A stretch of DNA of 64,000 nucleotides from Thiospirillum jenense (GCF_014145225.1 NZ_JABVCQ010000008.1:1-64000); one strand, 5' to 3'. Counted from the first letter of the stretch, positions 1-8,476 are shown. Notes: generated from the letters alone by a model not told the origin. Program-made: numbers and translations.

Positions 1-1279
1 TATTGTCAGGCGTTGTTTGCGATTCATGCGAGAGATTGAATTTTTACCCGAAATTAAATTTGTCACGAATGGGCGGGCGATCAGTGATGAATTGATTGCC
101 GAATTAAATCAATATCCCGGACGCATTCGCTTTAACATTTCGCTGCATAGTTTAATCCCCGAGCAGTACCAGCGTATTATACGCAATCATTTAGTTGGTG
201 AATTACCGCCGCAGCACCATGATGATTTGGCAGCAGTCAAAGACAATTTGCAGCGGTTGCGGGCGGCACAAATCCCATTTAAGTTAAATTGTGTGTTATT
301 AAAAGGGATTAATACTGACCCGGCGCAATTGGATAGTTTTTTAGCACAAGCGAGTGCATTAGGCGCCGAGCGCGTGAAGTTTTTGGAATTATTAATCACC
401 GAAGAGTTAAAGTGGTTTTATCCGTATTTTTATCGGTTGGAAGCATTAGAAAATCAATTTGCAGCGCGCTTTGAGTTTTTGAATACCGGGGCGCGGCGGC
501 GGGTGTATCGGGATCGGCTGACGCAATTGGTGGTGGAATTGCAGCAATGCACTTGTCGGTTGGGATGTGACCAATGCGCAATCAATCGAGATATTAATGT
601 GACGGCGGAGTTGCGTTATTTCGCGTGCTTTTTGCATCCCGAAGATGCGCTTGATTTGAAACAGACTGATTTGAATACGGCGCTGGCGCAGGGGGTTGAT
701 TATATTGACCGCATGGCAATCCGTTATGGGTCGGGCAGTCCAATTATTATTGGTGATTTTTATGTCACGGAGCAGGAGCAGTTTTATTATTATGCGCTGC
801 CGCATGATGCATTGCCGGCGGTGATTGCGCAGTGTGGCTCGATTGAATTAAAACGCCACCGGTGTTTTACCGAATATTATTTTAGCGATGGCAGTTCCGA
901 TTATGCCGGGTTCACAACGGTTAAAAAGTTAATGCACAATAGTTATGAACATCAGGCGCAAGAGGTGGTGCAATCGGTGCGCGTGGATGCGCTGGGATCG
1001 GGATTGATTGAGACGGTATTTTTAACCGATGGCGCGGCGATTTCATCAATTGAACAGTATTCAGCGGCAATGCGGCAGGCAGGATTTAATTGTGTGCTGA
1101 CGGTGGAATGGGCAATTGATTATTTTACGTTGGGGGAAATAGAAATCACCTTGAGTCAGACGCCGCAGCGCTCGGATGCGGCATTGTTGCGCTGCAATCG
1201 GCCGCTATTATTAGCGCAGCCAGGCTTGCAACCGTTGACCTGTCCTATTCCAGTGTGGTTAATGCAGCAAGCGGTGTGA
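1..1279 (+). CDS. Radical SAM protein, MoaA-like, 5'-truncated by window edge
   Basis: The reading frame is open to the left edge, so the gene begins upstream and the CxxxCxxC cluster motif of the radical SAM core lies outside. What remains includes the TIM-barrel strands FNISLHS and KLNCVLLKGIN, typical of MoaA-type enzymes, and a second cysteine group (CTCRLGCDQC followed by LRYFACFL) resembling the auxiliary 4Fe-4S site of MoaA. The last 200 or so residues are not a domain I recognise. The real MoaA is about 330 residues, so this longer protein is more likely a MoaA relative of unknown substrate. It is transcribed towards the broken csx gene and is not part of the minus-strand cas operon. 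Confidence 0.75.
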   Translation, partial: IVRRCLRFMREIEFLPEIKFVTNGRAISDELIAELNQYPGRIRFNISLHSLIPEQYQRIIRNHLVGELPPQHHDDLAAVKDNLQRLRAAQIPFKLNCVLLKGINTDPAQLDSFLAQASALGAERVKFLELLITEELKWFYPYFYRLEALENQFAARFEFLNTGARRRVYRDRLTQLVVELQQCTCRLGCDQCAINRDINVTAELRYFACFLHPEDALDLKQTDLNTALAQGVDYIDRMAIRYGSGSPIIIGDFYVTEQEQFYYYALPHDALPAVIAQCGSIELKRHRCFTEYYFSDGSSDYAGFTTVKKLMHNSYEHQAQEVVQSVRVDALGSGLIETVFLTDGAAISSIEQYSAAMRQAGFNCVLTVEWAIDYFTLGEIEITLSQTPQRSDAALLRCNRPLLLAQPGLQPLTCPIPVWLMQQAV

Positions 1280-1343
1280 TTTGATAATTAAGAATAATGA
1301 CACGGCGTATTAAAAATACCGGGGTAACAGTGCCGCAAAATCA

Positions 1344-1586
1344 TTATTGGCGGAGCGTTCGTAATACGTCGCGGAGTGCCTGTTCCAATAACTGACGCGC
1401 CCCCAGCAGTTTAATCGTCGCCTCATTGATTGGTTTTGAGCCATGCGCCAGCGCATTACGAATCCAACTCAAACGCCTGAAATCCCAATTACTTTTGTAT
1501 AGCGCAGTACTGGTCTGATTGCGCAATTCAAAATTCGCCTGCTCACCCGGCGGTTTCTCTATAGTATTCAATAAGCTGTACTTCAC
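1344..1586 (-). pseudogene. C-terminal HEPN fragment of the disrupted CARF-HEPN gene
   Basis: An 80-residue open frame starting at a GTG directly after a stop codon. It contains WIRNALAHG, the R-x4-H signature of HEPN ribonucleases such as those ending Csx1/Csm6 family proteins. The CARF half lies 330 bp upstream in another frame (1918-2886), which lacks a HEPN domain. The parsimonious reading is one gene of about 400 codons split by the segment 1587-1917. No ribosome-binding site supports independent translation. Confidence 0.7.
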
Positions 1587-1917
1587 TTAACATTACCAAG
1601 GAATGTTTGGGATATCAGTACCTACCTAATTTGTCCTGAGTCTAATGTTTCTATAAAAATAAACACTTTACAACCAGTGAAATAAGGCTAGACTAACCGT
1701 GCAGCATGTACTTTATGGCGATAACCAAGCCCTTGCTGCATTTAGTAAAGCTCTTTAACAAGTTCGAGTATGCGGTTGCAAGCACGAGTTGCTGGCGTAA
1801 AACTTGAAACGCATCAAAGAGTTCGCGCTGTAGAAGCATCTGCTTTTGCAGCCTTGGTAGATACACCCCAGTCTCCGGACTGGCAGTTAAACGTCTTTCA
1901 GCATTGTTGAGCGATGT
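1587..1917. mobile_element. Insertion splitting the CARF-HEPN gene
   Basis: About 330 bp separates the CARF half from the HEPN half. On the minus strand, directly after the TAA at 1918-1920 and in the same frame, runs a 74-codon open stretch ending at a TAG near 1695. Its product is Leu/Gln-rich (for example LLQRELFDAF and RQQLVLATAYSNLLKSF) and looks like the C-terminal part of some protein, perhaps a transposase, but I cannot name the family. The ends carry an imperfect inverted similarity (cttaacatt near 1592 and cttaaacat on the other strand near 1915). A small decayed insertion sequence fragment is the likeliest origin. Confidence 0.45.
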
Positions 1918-2886
1918 TTAAGAAAAATGTATCGGCGCCACGACCTGCGCACTGATGCGCGACTCCAACCCGTAAATTGCCGCCCGCACATAATCCCGCC
2001 GTTGCAAATACAACTGCGCTAACGACCGCTCCCACTCGGTGCGCGTGTTGCCGCGATACCAACGAATGCGCTCGTACAACGTGTCACCAAACAATTCCGC
2101 CGCCGGATCATCCGCTGGCAAACGATCTGCGCGATTCGCCCACGCCGTCAATTTTTCACGCGCTTTGACCGGATTACTGGTGCGCTCGAAAAACGCCGCC
2201 TCGGCCAGCAGTCCGCCCGCTGGTACCAACAACTCGGCAAACACGCCGTAGTCACCGTCCTTGTCATAAGTGTTGAGTGCCTGCAACCAGTCAGCAATGC
2301 GCAGCAGTCCCGACAATTCGTGTACTGATGCCTGCTGAGTGTCGGGATCATAAGCGCCGTACCAAATGCCGCTGATTTGAGCGCGGCGCACACTGCGTAA
2401 ATACAGTGCGGCGACAATCGCCAGCATCGGCAAATGGCGGAAGCCGTGCGTGACGTCCATGTCCACCGTATCACCGGCATTGACGTGCGCCGCCATGATG
2501 CGCAGCAATTCGACTTGCTCGGCCGTGTCGCGGGCGTAGGGGATGATCTCAAATTGCACGTCACAACCCAGTTGCGTACTCAACCGCGGCGCTAACGGTG
2601 CGAGGTGCGCGGGCGTGACTGCTTTGTCCTCGACCGCCGTCATCAATTCCAGCATTGCGTCGTTGGGCAATTCAACCGCGTGATCGCCGCTGCACAGGTA
2701 ATCCCACATGCTGCCGGCCGTGCCGAAAATGACCATGCGGTCGGGTTGACGGCAGCACTGTAATGACCAACCGAAAAACGCGGTCGGCAATTCAGTCGTG
2801 CCGTCACCAAAGTCATAGCGCGTCGTGCGATAACCGCCCTGTGTTTTCGGGGTGCGCCCAATAAATGAGAGTAATACGTTGGACAT
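1918..2886 (-). CDS. CRISPR-associated CARF protein, Csx2/TIGR02221-like, truncated (HEPN lost)
   Basis: This 322-residue protein starts MSNVLLSFIGRTPK and contains DVTHGFRHLPML, the strand-loop hallmark of the TIGR02221 (Csx2-like) CARF family that senses cyclic oligoadenylate made by Cas10. A GGAG eight bases before the ATG supports the start. Family members end in a HEPN RNase domain; here translation stops at a TAA at 1918 and the HEPN motif is found separately at 1344-1586. The product should keep the sensor but lack the nuclease. It is the last gene of the minus-strand accessory operon starting near 6321. It could act as a decoy or sink for the second messenger, or simply be a dying gene. 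Confidence 0.8.
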   Translation of the reverse strand: MSNVLLSFIGRTPKTQGGYRTTRYDFGDGTTELPTAFFGWSLQCCRQPDRMVIFGTAGSMWDYLCSGDHAVELPNDAMLELMTAVEDKAVTPAHLAPLAPRLSTQLGCDVQFEIIPYARDTAEQVELLRIMAAHVNAGDTVDMDVTHGFRHLPMLAIVAALYLRSVRRAQISGIWYGAYDPDTQQASVHELSGLLRIADWLQALNTYDKDGDYGVFAELLVPAGGLLAEAAFFERTSNPVKAREKLTAWANRADRLPADDPAAELFGDTLYERIRWYRGNTRTEWERSLAQLYLQRRDYVRAAIYGLESRISAQVVAPIHFS

Positions 2887-2948
2887 GGCAATTACTCCGG
2901 TAAATGACGTTGTGATTAAAAAAGTGTTTTAATGCTGGCGCGGGGGAA

Positions 2949-3197
2949 TCATTCAAACGGCTCTATGTTGGTTTCTAATACTGCCGCGTCAATCACGGCA
3001 GCGGGTACACCGTGCTTTTTTAAGGCAGCAATGAAACGCGCCCTTTGACCAAATAGATAGCGCTCTTCATCTTGGCGCAACCCATTGCTAATGTACCACT
3101 TGAGCAGCGAGTGATAATCCGCTAAACCTTTTAATGCCGCCATCTCTTGCAATGATGAGACAACATCTTCTGGCACCCGCAACGTCACTGTCGTCAT
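2949..3197 (-). CDS. Ribbon-helix-helix (CopG-like) DNA-binding protein
   Basis: The likely start is the internal ATG at 3197 (82 residues), because MTTVTLRVPEDVVSSLQEM is the typical beginning of a ribbon-helix-helix fold; an open frame extends back to 3245. The remainder (SLLKWYISNGLRQDEERYL) resembles CopG/BrnA-type antitoxins. No toxin gene adjoins it: its neighbours are the CARF genes at 1918 and 3305, in the same orientation. It may be an orphan antitoxin or a local repressor of the accessory operon. Confidence 0.6.
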   Translation of the reverse strand: MTTVTLRVPEDVVSSLQEMAALKGLADYHSLLKWYISNGLRQDEERYLFGQRARFIAALKKHGVPAAVIDAAVLETNIEPFE

Positions 3198-3304
3198 GGG
3201 GCGCTCTTTACTTAAACGTGTTTTAATATGATTAGGAATGGTCATACTCAGTTGTTAATTTTGCTTAATGATTATCCTGTTGGCGTACAGGAATAAACAA
3301 CCCA

Positions 3305-4426
3305 CTAATCGTTAATAATCTCAATCTGCTCTGGTTCTAATGGCAATGAAACCAGCGGTTGCTGTCTATCGCCAACAATCAAATACCGCTCGGCGGAACG
3401 TAATCCCAATACTTGCGTGATCTTTTTATTGATATTGGTTTTATGCGGCTGAAAGTATTTGGGATTTTTGAGTGGTGCATAATTATGTTGTGCAAATGCT
3501 GTTTGAATACGTTCATGTTCATTGTCCATTGGATTGGCAAACACGCGCTGCACTAAAGCGAGAAATTCCTCGACCATTGGGCGAATTGACCAATCGGTCA
3601 TGCGTTCACCGCGTACCGCCCGTTCGGCTAACCATAACAGAACGCAAAACTCGGTTTTGGTTAATTGAATCGCCTCATCATCGGCAAATACCAGTTGTTG
3701 CGGCACGTTAATCACCAGCAGCGCCGCTTGCAACCCGCGATTGGCCGTTTCTATTATTTGGCTGAATTGACCGCGCCCGCTGCATAAGCGTTCCGGCAAA
3801 CCATCACGCAATTGCACGAATGGAATATCCGCCAAATCAACTTGCGCATGACGGGCATCCACGGTGATTTCTTTATCACCCCGCCGGCTGTGAATTGGAT
3901 AATCATAGGGCGTGGGATAATAAAAGTCACGGTTGGTTTCATACGGATCAGACACCAAGACATGTGATAAACGATCTTGCGGCCGCCCGTAAAGTGACAG
4001 CGCATATCCTAAATAATAGCCCATCGTTTTGCGCCCGCCGGCGATTGAAACGTGCAATTCAGTCTGTGCATCCGCCGTTAAATTGCGCACCATTTCAATA
4101 ATGAAATCGGCCGCGGCGGTATTGTGTGCTTGCGTGCGAATGTCTTCCAATGGCTGCCCGCTGGCATCAGTTAAGATATGAATATTATTGACGGGAAAGT
4201 CAATAGACGGTAATTGATAATCGGTGCAGAGGCGGTGAAACCACGCGCTACCGGCTAATAAATTGAGCCGCGCATTTTCCGCACCGGTGGCGGTGGTGAT
4301 TAAATGCACTTCATGCGGAATCCACGCCGGTTGTCGCTGACAGGTGAGGGCGTAGAGTGTTTCGGTGACGATTTGCGGGGTTAAGCCGGTGACGGCTAAT
4401 AAAATGCGGTGCGTTTCGTGGTTCAT
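3305..4426 (-). CDS. NE0113/TIGR02584-family CRISPR-associated CARF protein
   Basis: The N-terminus ILLAVTGLTPQIVTETLYAL and the later SIAGGRKTMGYYLGYALS are diagnostic of the TIGR02584 (Cas_NE0113) family, a CARF-domain group found with type III systems. The fold is expected to bind cyclic oligoadenylate; some related CARF proteins degrade it (ring nucleases), others act as regulators. Residues around 245-275 (LTKTEFCVLLWLAERA) resemble a winged-helix segment, so a CARF-wHTH regulator is possible. At 373 residues it is full length. It begins 29 bp after the radical SAM gene stop, suggesting one transcript. It is the only apparently intact CARF gene here. Confidence 0.82.
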   Translation of the reverse strand: MNHETHRILLAVTGLTPQIVTETLYALTCQRQPAWIPHEVHLITTATGAENARLNLLAGSAWFHRLCTDYQLPSIDFPVNNIHILTDASGQPLEDIRTQAHNTAAADFIIEMVRNLTADAQTELHVSIAGGRKTMGYYLGYALSLYGRPQDRLSHVLVSDPYETNRDFYYPTPYDYPIHSRRGDKEITVDARHAQVDLADIPFVQLRDGLPERLCSGRGQFSQIIETANRGLQAALLVINVPQQLVFADDEAIQLTKTEFCVLLWLAERAVRGERMTDWSIRPMVEEFLALVQRVFANPMDNEHERIQTAFAQHNYAPLKNPKYFQPHKTNINKKITQVLGLRSAERYLIVGDRQQPLVSLPLEPEQIEIIND

Positions 4427-4455
4427 GGTGCAATGCGAGCGTTGGGATGCGTGGT

Positions 4456-5490
4456 TTAGCTTGGGTAAGCGGTGAGTGTTTCGACCGTGGCGGTGGGTAG
4501 TTCAGCCTGCGCCAGCAACTGGCGCAAGTAGTGCGGTTGTTCCTGTGCCAGTGCGTGCAAAATGCGGGCGGTACGTTGGGTGTCGCTGAACAATTGTGCG
4601 CAATAGCCACACGGCCCCGAGGCGCTGGTCGGCGCGGGCCAATCCGCAGTTGACACATGCCGTGCGACCAGTTCGCGCAACAGTGCGAAACTTTCAAACT
4701 TGAGGATGCGCAGCAAAAACGAGTGGGTAATTGCGGTCACGATGTCGGTGAGCGGGTCGCCGTGGCACACATTGCCAAATATTAGCGGGTTGATGGTGTT
4801 ATTGGTGGAACAGCATGGCAGCACGTCACCGTTGGGTTGTACCAAGATGTCATGTCCCCAACGGCGGTAGCAGCCCCATTGCGCCAGCTCGGCTTGCAAA
4901 CCGTAGTGTTGCACCGTTGCGGTTTGACCGCTGGCGCGACCGTAGGGTGCGATGAGCTTGTTTTCACACTGCACTTGCGCGGCTAGGTCAGCGCCCAGCA
5001 GTGGGGCAACCTGTTGTCCGGGTTGGGCAAAGGTGCCGGTGACGGTGACGGTTAACCCCAGTTCCAGTGCGGCGCTGACTGCGTGGCGGATGCGTTCCAG
5101 TGGCACAAAGCGCAGATGTTCGTGATCGCAAGAGGTGGCGTAGCGTTGCAATCCAACCGTTGCCAGTGCGGCGAGTCGCGCCCGTGCCGTGCTGGCGTCA
5201 TGCGCCCAGTGTGACGACGACACCACAGCACCGCTCATGCCATGTGTGCTGGCGCGTTCTAGCACGGCGAATATGTCATCAAATACCAAGAATGGTTCGC
5301 CACCGGTGAAGCCGATGATGCTGATTAGCCCCGGTACCGCTGTCGCCACCTGTTCCACTAAGTCCAACATGACAGAGCGATGCAGGCGCTCGGGGGCGCG
5401 TTCGGTTGGATCGCAGCAGAAGTCACACCGTGCTGGGCAGGCGCGGGTGGGTTTGAAGACGAGGGCGTTGCCGGCATCAGTGCGTGACAT
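4456..5490 (-). CDS. Radical SAM protein with SPASM-like C-terminus, putative peptide maturase
   Basis: I place the start at the ATG at 5490 because a GAGG lies seven bases before it; an upstream TTG start at 5505 has none. Cysteines C18, C22 and C25 (RACPARCDFCC) form the CX3CX2C radical SAM cluster site, followed by the SAM-binding GFTGGEPFL. The C-terminal half has further cysteines (NGDVLPCCST, then SGPCGYC), as in SPASM or twitch domains of peptide-modifying enzymes. The start overlaps the end of the adhesin-like gene by 14 bp, implying translational coupling. Upstream comes a 69-codon gene, so a small ribosomally made peptide is a plausible substrate, but this is inference. Confidence 0.78.
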   Translation of the reverse strand: MSRTDAGNALVFKPTRACPARCDFCCDPTERAPERLHRSVMLDLVEQVATAVPGLISIIGFTGGEPFLVFDDIFAVLERASTHGMSGAVVSSSHWAHDASTARARLAALATVGLQRYATSCDHEHLRFVPLERIRHAVSAALELGLTVTVTGTFAQPGQQVAPLLGADLAAQVQCENKLIAPYGRASGQTATVQHYGLQAELAQWGCYRRWGHDILVQPNGDVLPCCSTNNTINPLIFGNVCHGDPLTDIVTAITHSFLLRILKFESFALLRELVARHVSTADWPAPTSASGPCGYCAQLFSDTQRTARILHALAQEQPHYLRQLLAQAELPTATVETLTAYPS

Positions 5491-6064
5491 GTTGTACCTC
5501 AACAACTTGGTGCAGTCCGTTGAGCTGACATTGCAGGCGGTGTTGGGCGTTGGGGTAGGCGGCGGGTGCTTCGATGCGGCAACCCAGTCCGGCGGTCAAG
5601 GGTTCGATTGCGAAAGCGGTGCGATGTGCCACCGTTGCGTGATTATTGAGTCCGTCGAGTAGCAGGTGATCTAGGCACTCGACCTGGAGCGTGGCACTTT
5701 GACCGGTGCCGACCAGTGCCATGCGGTTGAGATGCGTGGTGCGGCATTCGAGTTGTGAGGCGGTGCCTTCCAGGCGCATTTCAGCCCATGCCACATCGTG
5801 GGATAGCACGGTTGCACCTGCCGCTTGGATGGTGATGCGGTTGAAGTCGGTTGGCACCTGTATCTGCCAATGCAGCGGCTGTGACGGGATGCTGATGCCA
5901 AGCAGTGTGCGTTGTTGAGCGGTGAGGGTGACGCCGTCGGGGGTGTCGCGGCGCTGCGGTTGTTGGTCATTGGCACAGGTGACGATCAGTTCCGCACCTG
6001 CGGCTGGGGACAGTTGGACGCGACCGGGGCCGAGGCGTAAGACGAGGGTGCGCATAGCGGTCAT
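5477..6064 (-). CDS. Putative beta-rich adhesin-like protein of unknown function
   Basis: A 195-residue protein without signal peptide or membrane segment. It alternates short hydrophobic and polar stretches (FNRITIQAAGATVLSHDV, LNRMALVGTGQSATLQVECL), the pattern of DUF4097-like putative adhesin beta-solenoids. An AAGGA abuts the first ATG and lies ten bases before the ATG at 6055, so translation may start at 6055. It sits between the 69-codon peptide gene and the radical SAM gene and overlaps the latter, so it probably works with them. I cannot assign a biochemical role. Confidence 0.55.
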   Translation of the reverse strand: MTAMRTLVLRLGPGRVQLSPAAGAELIVTCANDQQPQRRDTPDGVTLTAQQRTLLGISIPSQPLHWQIQVPTDFNRITIQAAGATVLSHDVAWAEMRLEGTASQLECRTTHLNRMALVGTGQSATLQVECLDHLLLDGLNNHATVAHRTAFAIEPLTAGLGCRIEAPAAYPNAQHRLQCQLNGLHQVVEVQHVTH

Positions 6065-6111
6065 TCCTTTTTGCGGGTGCGGGGTGATTGCTGAGTTGGT
6101 GGTCGTGTTGA

Positions 6112-6321
6112 TTAGTACACGACGGTGATGACGGCGGTGGAGCAGGCCAGTGTTGTGTGGCGGGTCATGCCCGTTTGGGTCAGGGAGAGGCGCAGTGCTT
6201 GGTCGAGGGCGGTGTCGGTGGTGTGGGCGGCCGCACCGATGTGTGACCAGAGTGGGTTGCTGAGTGCGGTGGCGCGCAGCAGGTGTGCGAGGGTGAATTC
6301 AGTGGCAATGTGGGTTGGCAT
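6112..6321 (-). CDS. 69-residue peptide, candidate RiPP precursor
   Basis: A short gene with a convincing start: CGGAG lies seven bases before the ATG at 6321. The N-terminal part (EFTLAHLLRATALSN) could form an amphipathic helix like a leader peptide. The C-terminus ends LACSTAVITVVY, with one Cys and a terminal Val-Tyr. It is the first gene of an operon followed by the adhesin-like protein and a radical SAM enzyme with SPASM-like cysteines, the usual order of precursor before maturase. The Val-Tyr end recalls the mycofactocin precursor, whose last two residues are the modified core, but no other mycofactocin genes are present. Treat the precursor role as a hypothesis. Confidence 0.45.
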   Translation of the reverse strand: MPTHIATEFTLAHLLRATALSNPLWSHIGAAAHTTDTALDQALRLSLTQTGMTRHTTLACSTAVITVVY

Positions 6322-6473
6322 GATTGACTCCGTAGATCAGTGGTGGTGACTGAGTGCTTACGGTACGTCCAATTGACGGTTGGTGTGGCAACCACAAGGT
6401 TAAGGCTTGTGAGGGCGGGGGCTGCTTGATTTGATTAGAGATGATTAAAGTTATGTGCTTTGCTTTTCTTCAT

Positions 6474-6503
6474 AAAAAACCCGCCTAATTCGGCGGGTTT
6501 TTA
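6474..6503 (-). terminator. Intrinsic terminator of a vanished CRISPR array
   Basis: Stem aaacccgcc / ggcgggttt with a five-base loop, followed on the minus strand by a T run. The same hairpin ends both intact arrays (16818-16846 and 23537-23566). Here it would stop transcription from the DUF2283 gene before the peptide operon. Confidence 0.8.
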
Positions 6504-6505
6504 TT

Positions 6506-6535
6506 ATCCCCTAAAAAGCGGGGCTCAGTTCGCAA
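6506..6535 (-). repeat. Solitary degenerate CRISPR repeat (ghost array)
   Basis: Thirty bases matching positions 7-36 of the array repeat except for gggt to gggg and a scrambled last five or six bases. It sits immediately beside the array terminator hairpin at 6474-6503, exactly as the leader-distal degenerate repeats of arrays 1 and 2 do. No second repeat or spacer follows; the DUF2283 gene begins 38 bp away. I read it as the terminal remnant of a third array. Confidence 0.8.
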
Positions 6536-6572
6536 TCAATCACCATCACGTCAATTCAACCGGCACGTTTGG

Positions 6573-6818
6573 TCAGGCCGCCCGTTGCGGAAATTGTGAC
6601 AATTTCGCCTGCACTGATTCGAGTATGGTATCGCGCAAAAATACACTTGCACCAATAATTTCAATACCGATCAGTTCGTTTTTTTCATTTAATTCGGCGG
6701 TGATATTAGGACTAATTTCCACGCTACCACATTCGGTTTCACTCGAAATCGTCAAATGCAAAACGTCTTCTGTTTCAAAGTATTTCAGTTGCGGCTGATT
6801 CATATTGAAACTGTCCAC
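6573..6818 (-). CDS. DUF2283 family protein
   Basis: An 81-residue protein (or 76 if the ATG at 6803 is used) with the DUF2283 pattern YFETEDVLHLTIS followed by NELIGIEIIGAS. The family is small, all-beta and of unknown function, common in bacteria with mobile DNA and often close to toxin-antitoxin genes. The gene lies between the ghost CRISPR repeat and the metallo-beta-lactamase-fold gene, so it likely arrived with whatever replaced the third array. Confidence 0.7.
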   Translation of the reverse strand: MDSFNMNQPQLKYFETEDVLHLTISSETECGSVEISPNITAELNEKNELIGIEIIGASVFLRDTILESVQAKLSQFPQRAA

Positions 6819-6821
6819 TCT

Positions 6822-6955
6822 TGACTCTGTAGTTAATTTGCTGGCGGGTGGTGGCGTGTACTGTAATCGGGGTGACGCTCGCCGAGTCGTTCCTTTCGTA
6901 TGGAATGATAATCATCACGCGGGCGTCATTACCGACAACAATTAATCGCTATGCG
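6822..6955. other. Short intergenic region without recognised features
   Basis: This 134-bp stretch between the DUF2283 gene and the end of the MBL-fold gene shows no hairpin or CRISPR repeat that I can support. It should hold the DUF2283 promoter if that gene is not read through from upstream. Confidence 0.4.
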
Positions 6956-8476
6956 CTAAGACTGGGGATAAGGATTGGTGCAACCAAGTTCTGACGGATC
7001 GTAACGACAGGGATCAATGACATTGTCTAAAAGACTTTGATCAAACTGGGCTAGTGGTGCCATGGGGTTATAAGGATTCGCATCACTGAAATCCTTATAT
7101 TTCGGCGGCGCAGTTCCGAATTGCGCACGGCTATCTGTAATGGGTGGATTCCAAGAATAGCTCGCAACGACCGCCCGCCGCTGTAGAATGTGGGCTTTGG
7201 AAACATTGAGCACCGTCAAATCTGTTGCAATAGTGACTGGTCCAGCATACCAAGCACGAATGTTATTTAAAGCCGGATAATTCGTGTCATCTTCAGATTG
7301 AAAATGCGTCGCAACGGCTAATCGCGGTGCCTTACCAAATTGAGCTGTTTCATTGAGGATGTAGCCTAAAGCCATTTCGGGCGTATGAGAATTCTCTTGT
7401 ATGGCTCGCGCTGTTTTAACACCAAGACCGAAAGGATTGGCACTGCCACCGCCCTTCGCAGACCAAACTTCCGGCGGTACAACCATTTCGTGAATAAAAA
7501 CATCAACACCGCTTTCTCCATTAGTCGCTTGATAAATCATAAAATTATTCGGCTTAGTGTCGCCAGAAAAAATGAGCGACAAGCCTTGATCGAGCCATTC
7601 TAATTTATAGCTAATGGAGCCATTGCGGTCATGGATTGCGGGAAAAAAAGAAATCCGTACGCCATTACGTTCATAAGCGATACCCTTGCCTTCTGGATAG
7701 GGCGCACCATTTGTGGAGAACGTACAAGCACTGGGCATAGGATCAGGATCGGGATACGGATCATTCGTATTCCAAGTGTGCGTTTCCCCATTGCGCCAAT
7801 TGAGTTCGGTGGCAATGATGTCATAGCCATCACCGTCTTCGGTATCCTCAGCCCAGCGTGTACCGACAAAACTTTGTGCTTCCGTATGCCAACGATTCAT
7901 CTCACGAAAATGCCGACAAAAGTTTAATGTTCCATCGTCATAATACTTACCCGGAATGGTCGGGTCTTCAATGCCCGATGCCGATGGTCCCCAAATATAC
8001 AGTGGCGATTTGCCGTCCTGTTGCGGGCCAAAACAATAGAGTTGTGTTAAATCGCTGGTATGATCACCATGCAAGTGTGTCAGAAACACTTTTCTCAATT
8101 TAGACATCGGGATTTGCATGGCAGCATAATTCACCGTGACACCGGTACCGCAATCAAAAACGAAGCATTCTCCATTTCCCAGTTCGACAAAAATACTAGA
8201 ATTGACTTGTTTACGGCGCAGAATAGGTGAGGTGCCTAAAAAAGAGATGCGCATCTCATCTGCTGCCAGTTCCTCAGAACCCGGTTCGTAAGGCTCTAGA
8301 GCATAAAACAACGAATTGGTGTTGGTAGCAGGATTACTTGGCATTACACTGGCAACCGCTTCTTTGACCCCGTCTCCGCTTGCGAGCAGCGTTAAACCAC
8401 CCAATGCCAAGCCAGAAAGCTGAAGTGCTTCACGCCGTGTCAAACCGTCCCGTTGTGTGTGCTTCGCGTCTTTCAT
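6956..8476 (-). CDS. Tat-exported MBL-fold metallo-hydrolase
   Basis: The start at 8476 (506 residues) is supported by AGGAG eight bases upstream; an open frame runs back to 8509. The N-terminus has a twin-arginine signal (LTRREALQLSG followed by a hydrophobic stretch). The zinc motif THLHGDHTSD and the later FSGDTKPN are typical of the RNase Z/arylsulfatase-like branch of the metallo-beta-lactamase fold; some relatives are annotated as GntH-like. The protein should act in the periplasm on a small substrate I cannot specify. Its position between cmr6 and the ghost array, flanked by leader and terminal-repeat remnants, suggests it replaced an array. Confidence 0.8.
   Translation of the reverse strand: MKDAKHTQRDGLTRREALQLSGLALGGLTLLASGDGVKEAVASVMPSNPATNTNSLFYALEPYEPGSEELAADEMRISFLGTSPILRRKQVNSSIFVELGNGECFVFDCGTGVTVNYAAMQIPMSKLRKVFLTHLHGDHTSDLTQLYCFGPQQDGKSPLYIWGPSASGIEDPTIPGKYYDDGTLNFCRHFREMNRWHTEAQSFVGTRWAEDTEDGDGYDIIATELNWRNGETHTWNTNDPYPDPDPMPSACTFSTNGAPYPEGKGIAYERNGVRISFFPAIHDRNGSISYKLEWLDQGLSLIFSGDTKPNNFMIYQATNGESGVDVFIHEMVVPPEVWSAKGGGSANPFGLGVKTARAIQENSHTPEMALGYILNETAQFGKAPRLAVATHFQSEDDTNYPALNNIRAWYAGPVTIATDLTVLNVSKAHILQRRAVVASYSWNPPITDSRAQFGTAPPKYKDFSDANPYNPMAPLAQFDQSLLDNVIDPCRYDPSELGCTNPYPQS

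Noticed and set aside
1-1279. Calling the first gene moaA
   Set aside because: The C-terminal 200 residues do not match MoaA and no other molybdopterin gene is near.
6460-6798. 112-codon plus-strand open frame
   Set aside because: It covers the array terminator, the ghost repeat and the DUF2283 gene antisense; no family match or start signal.
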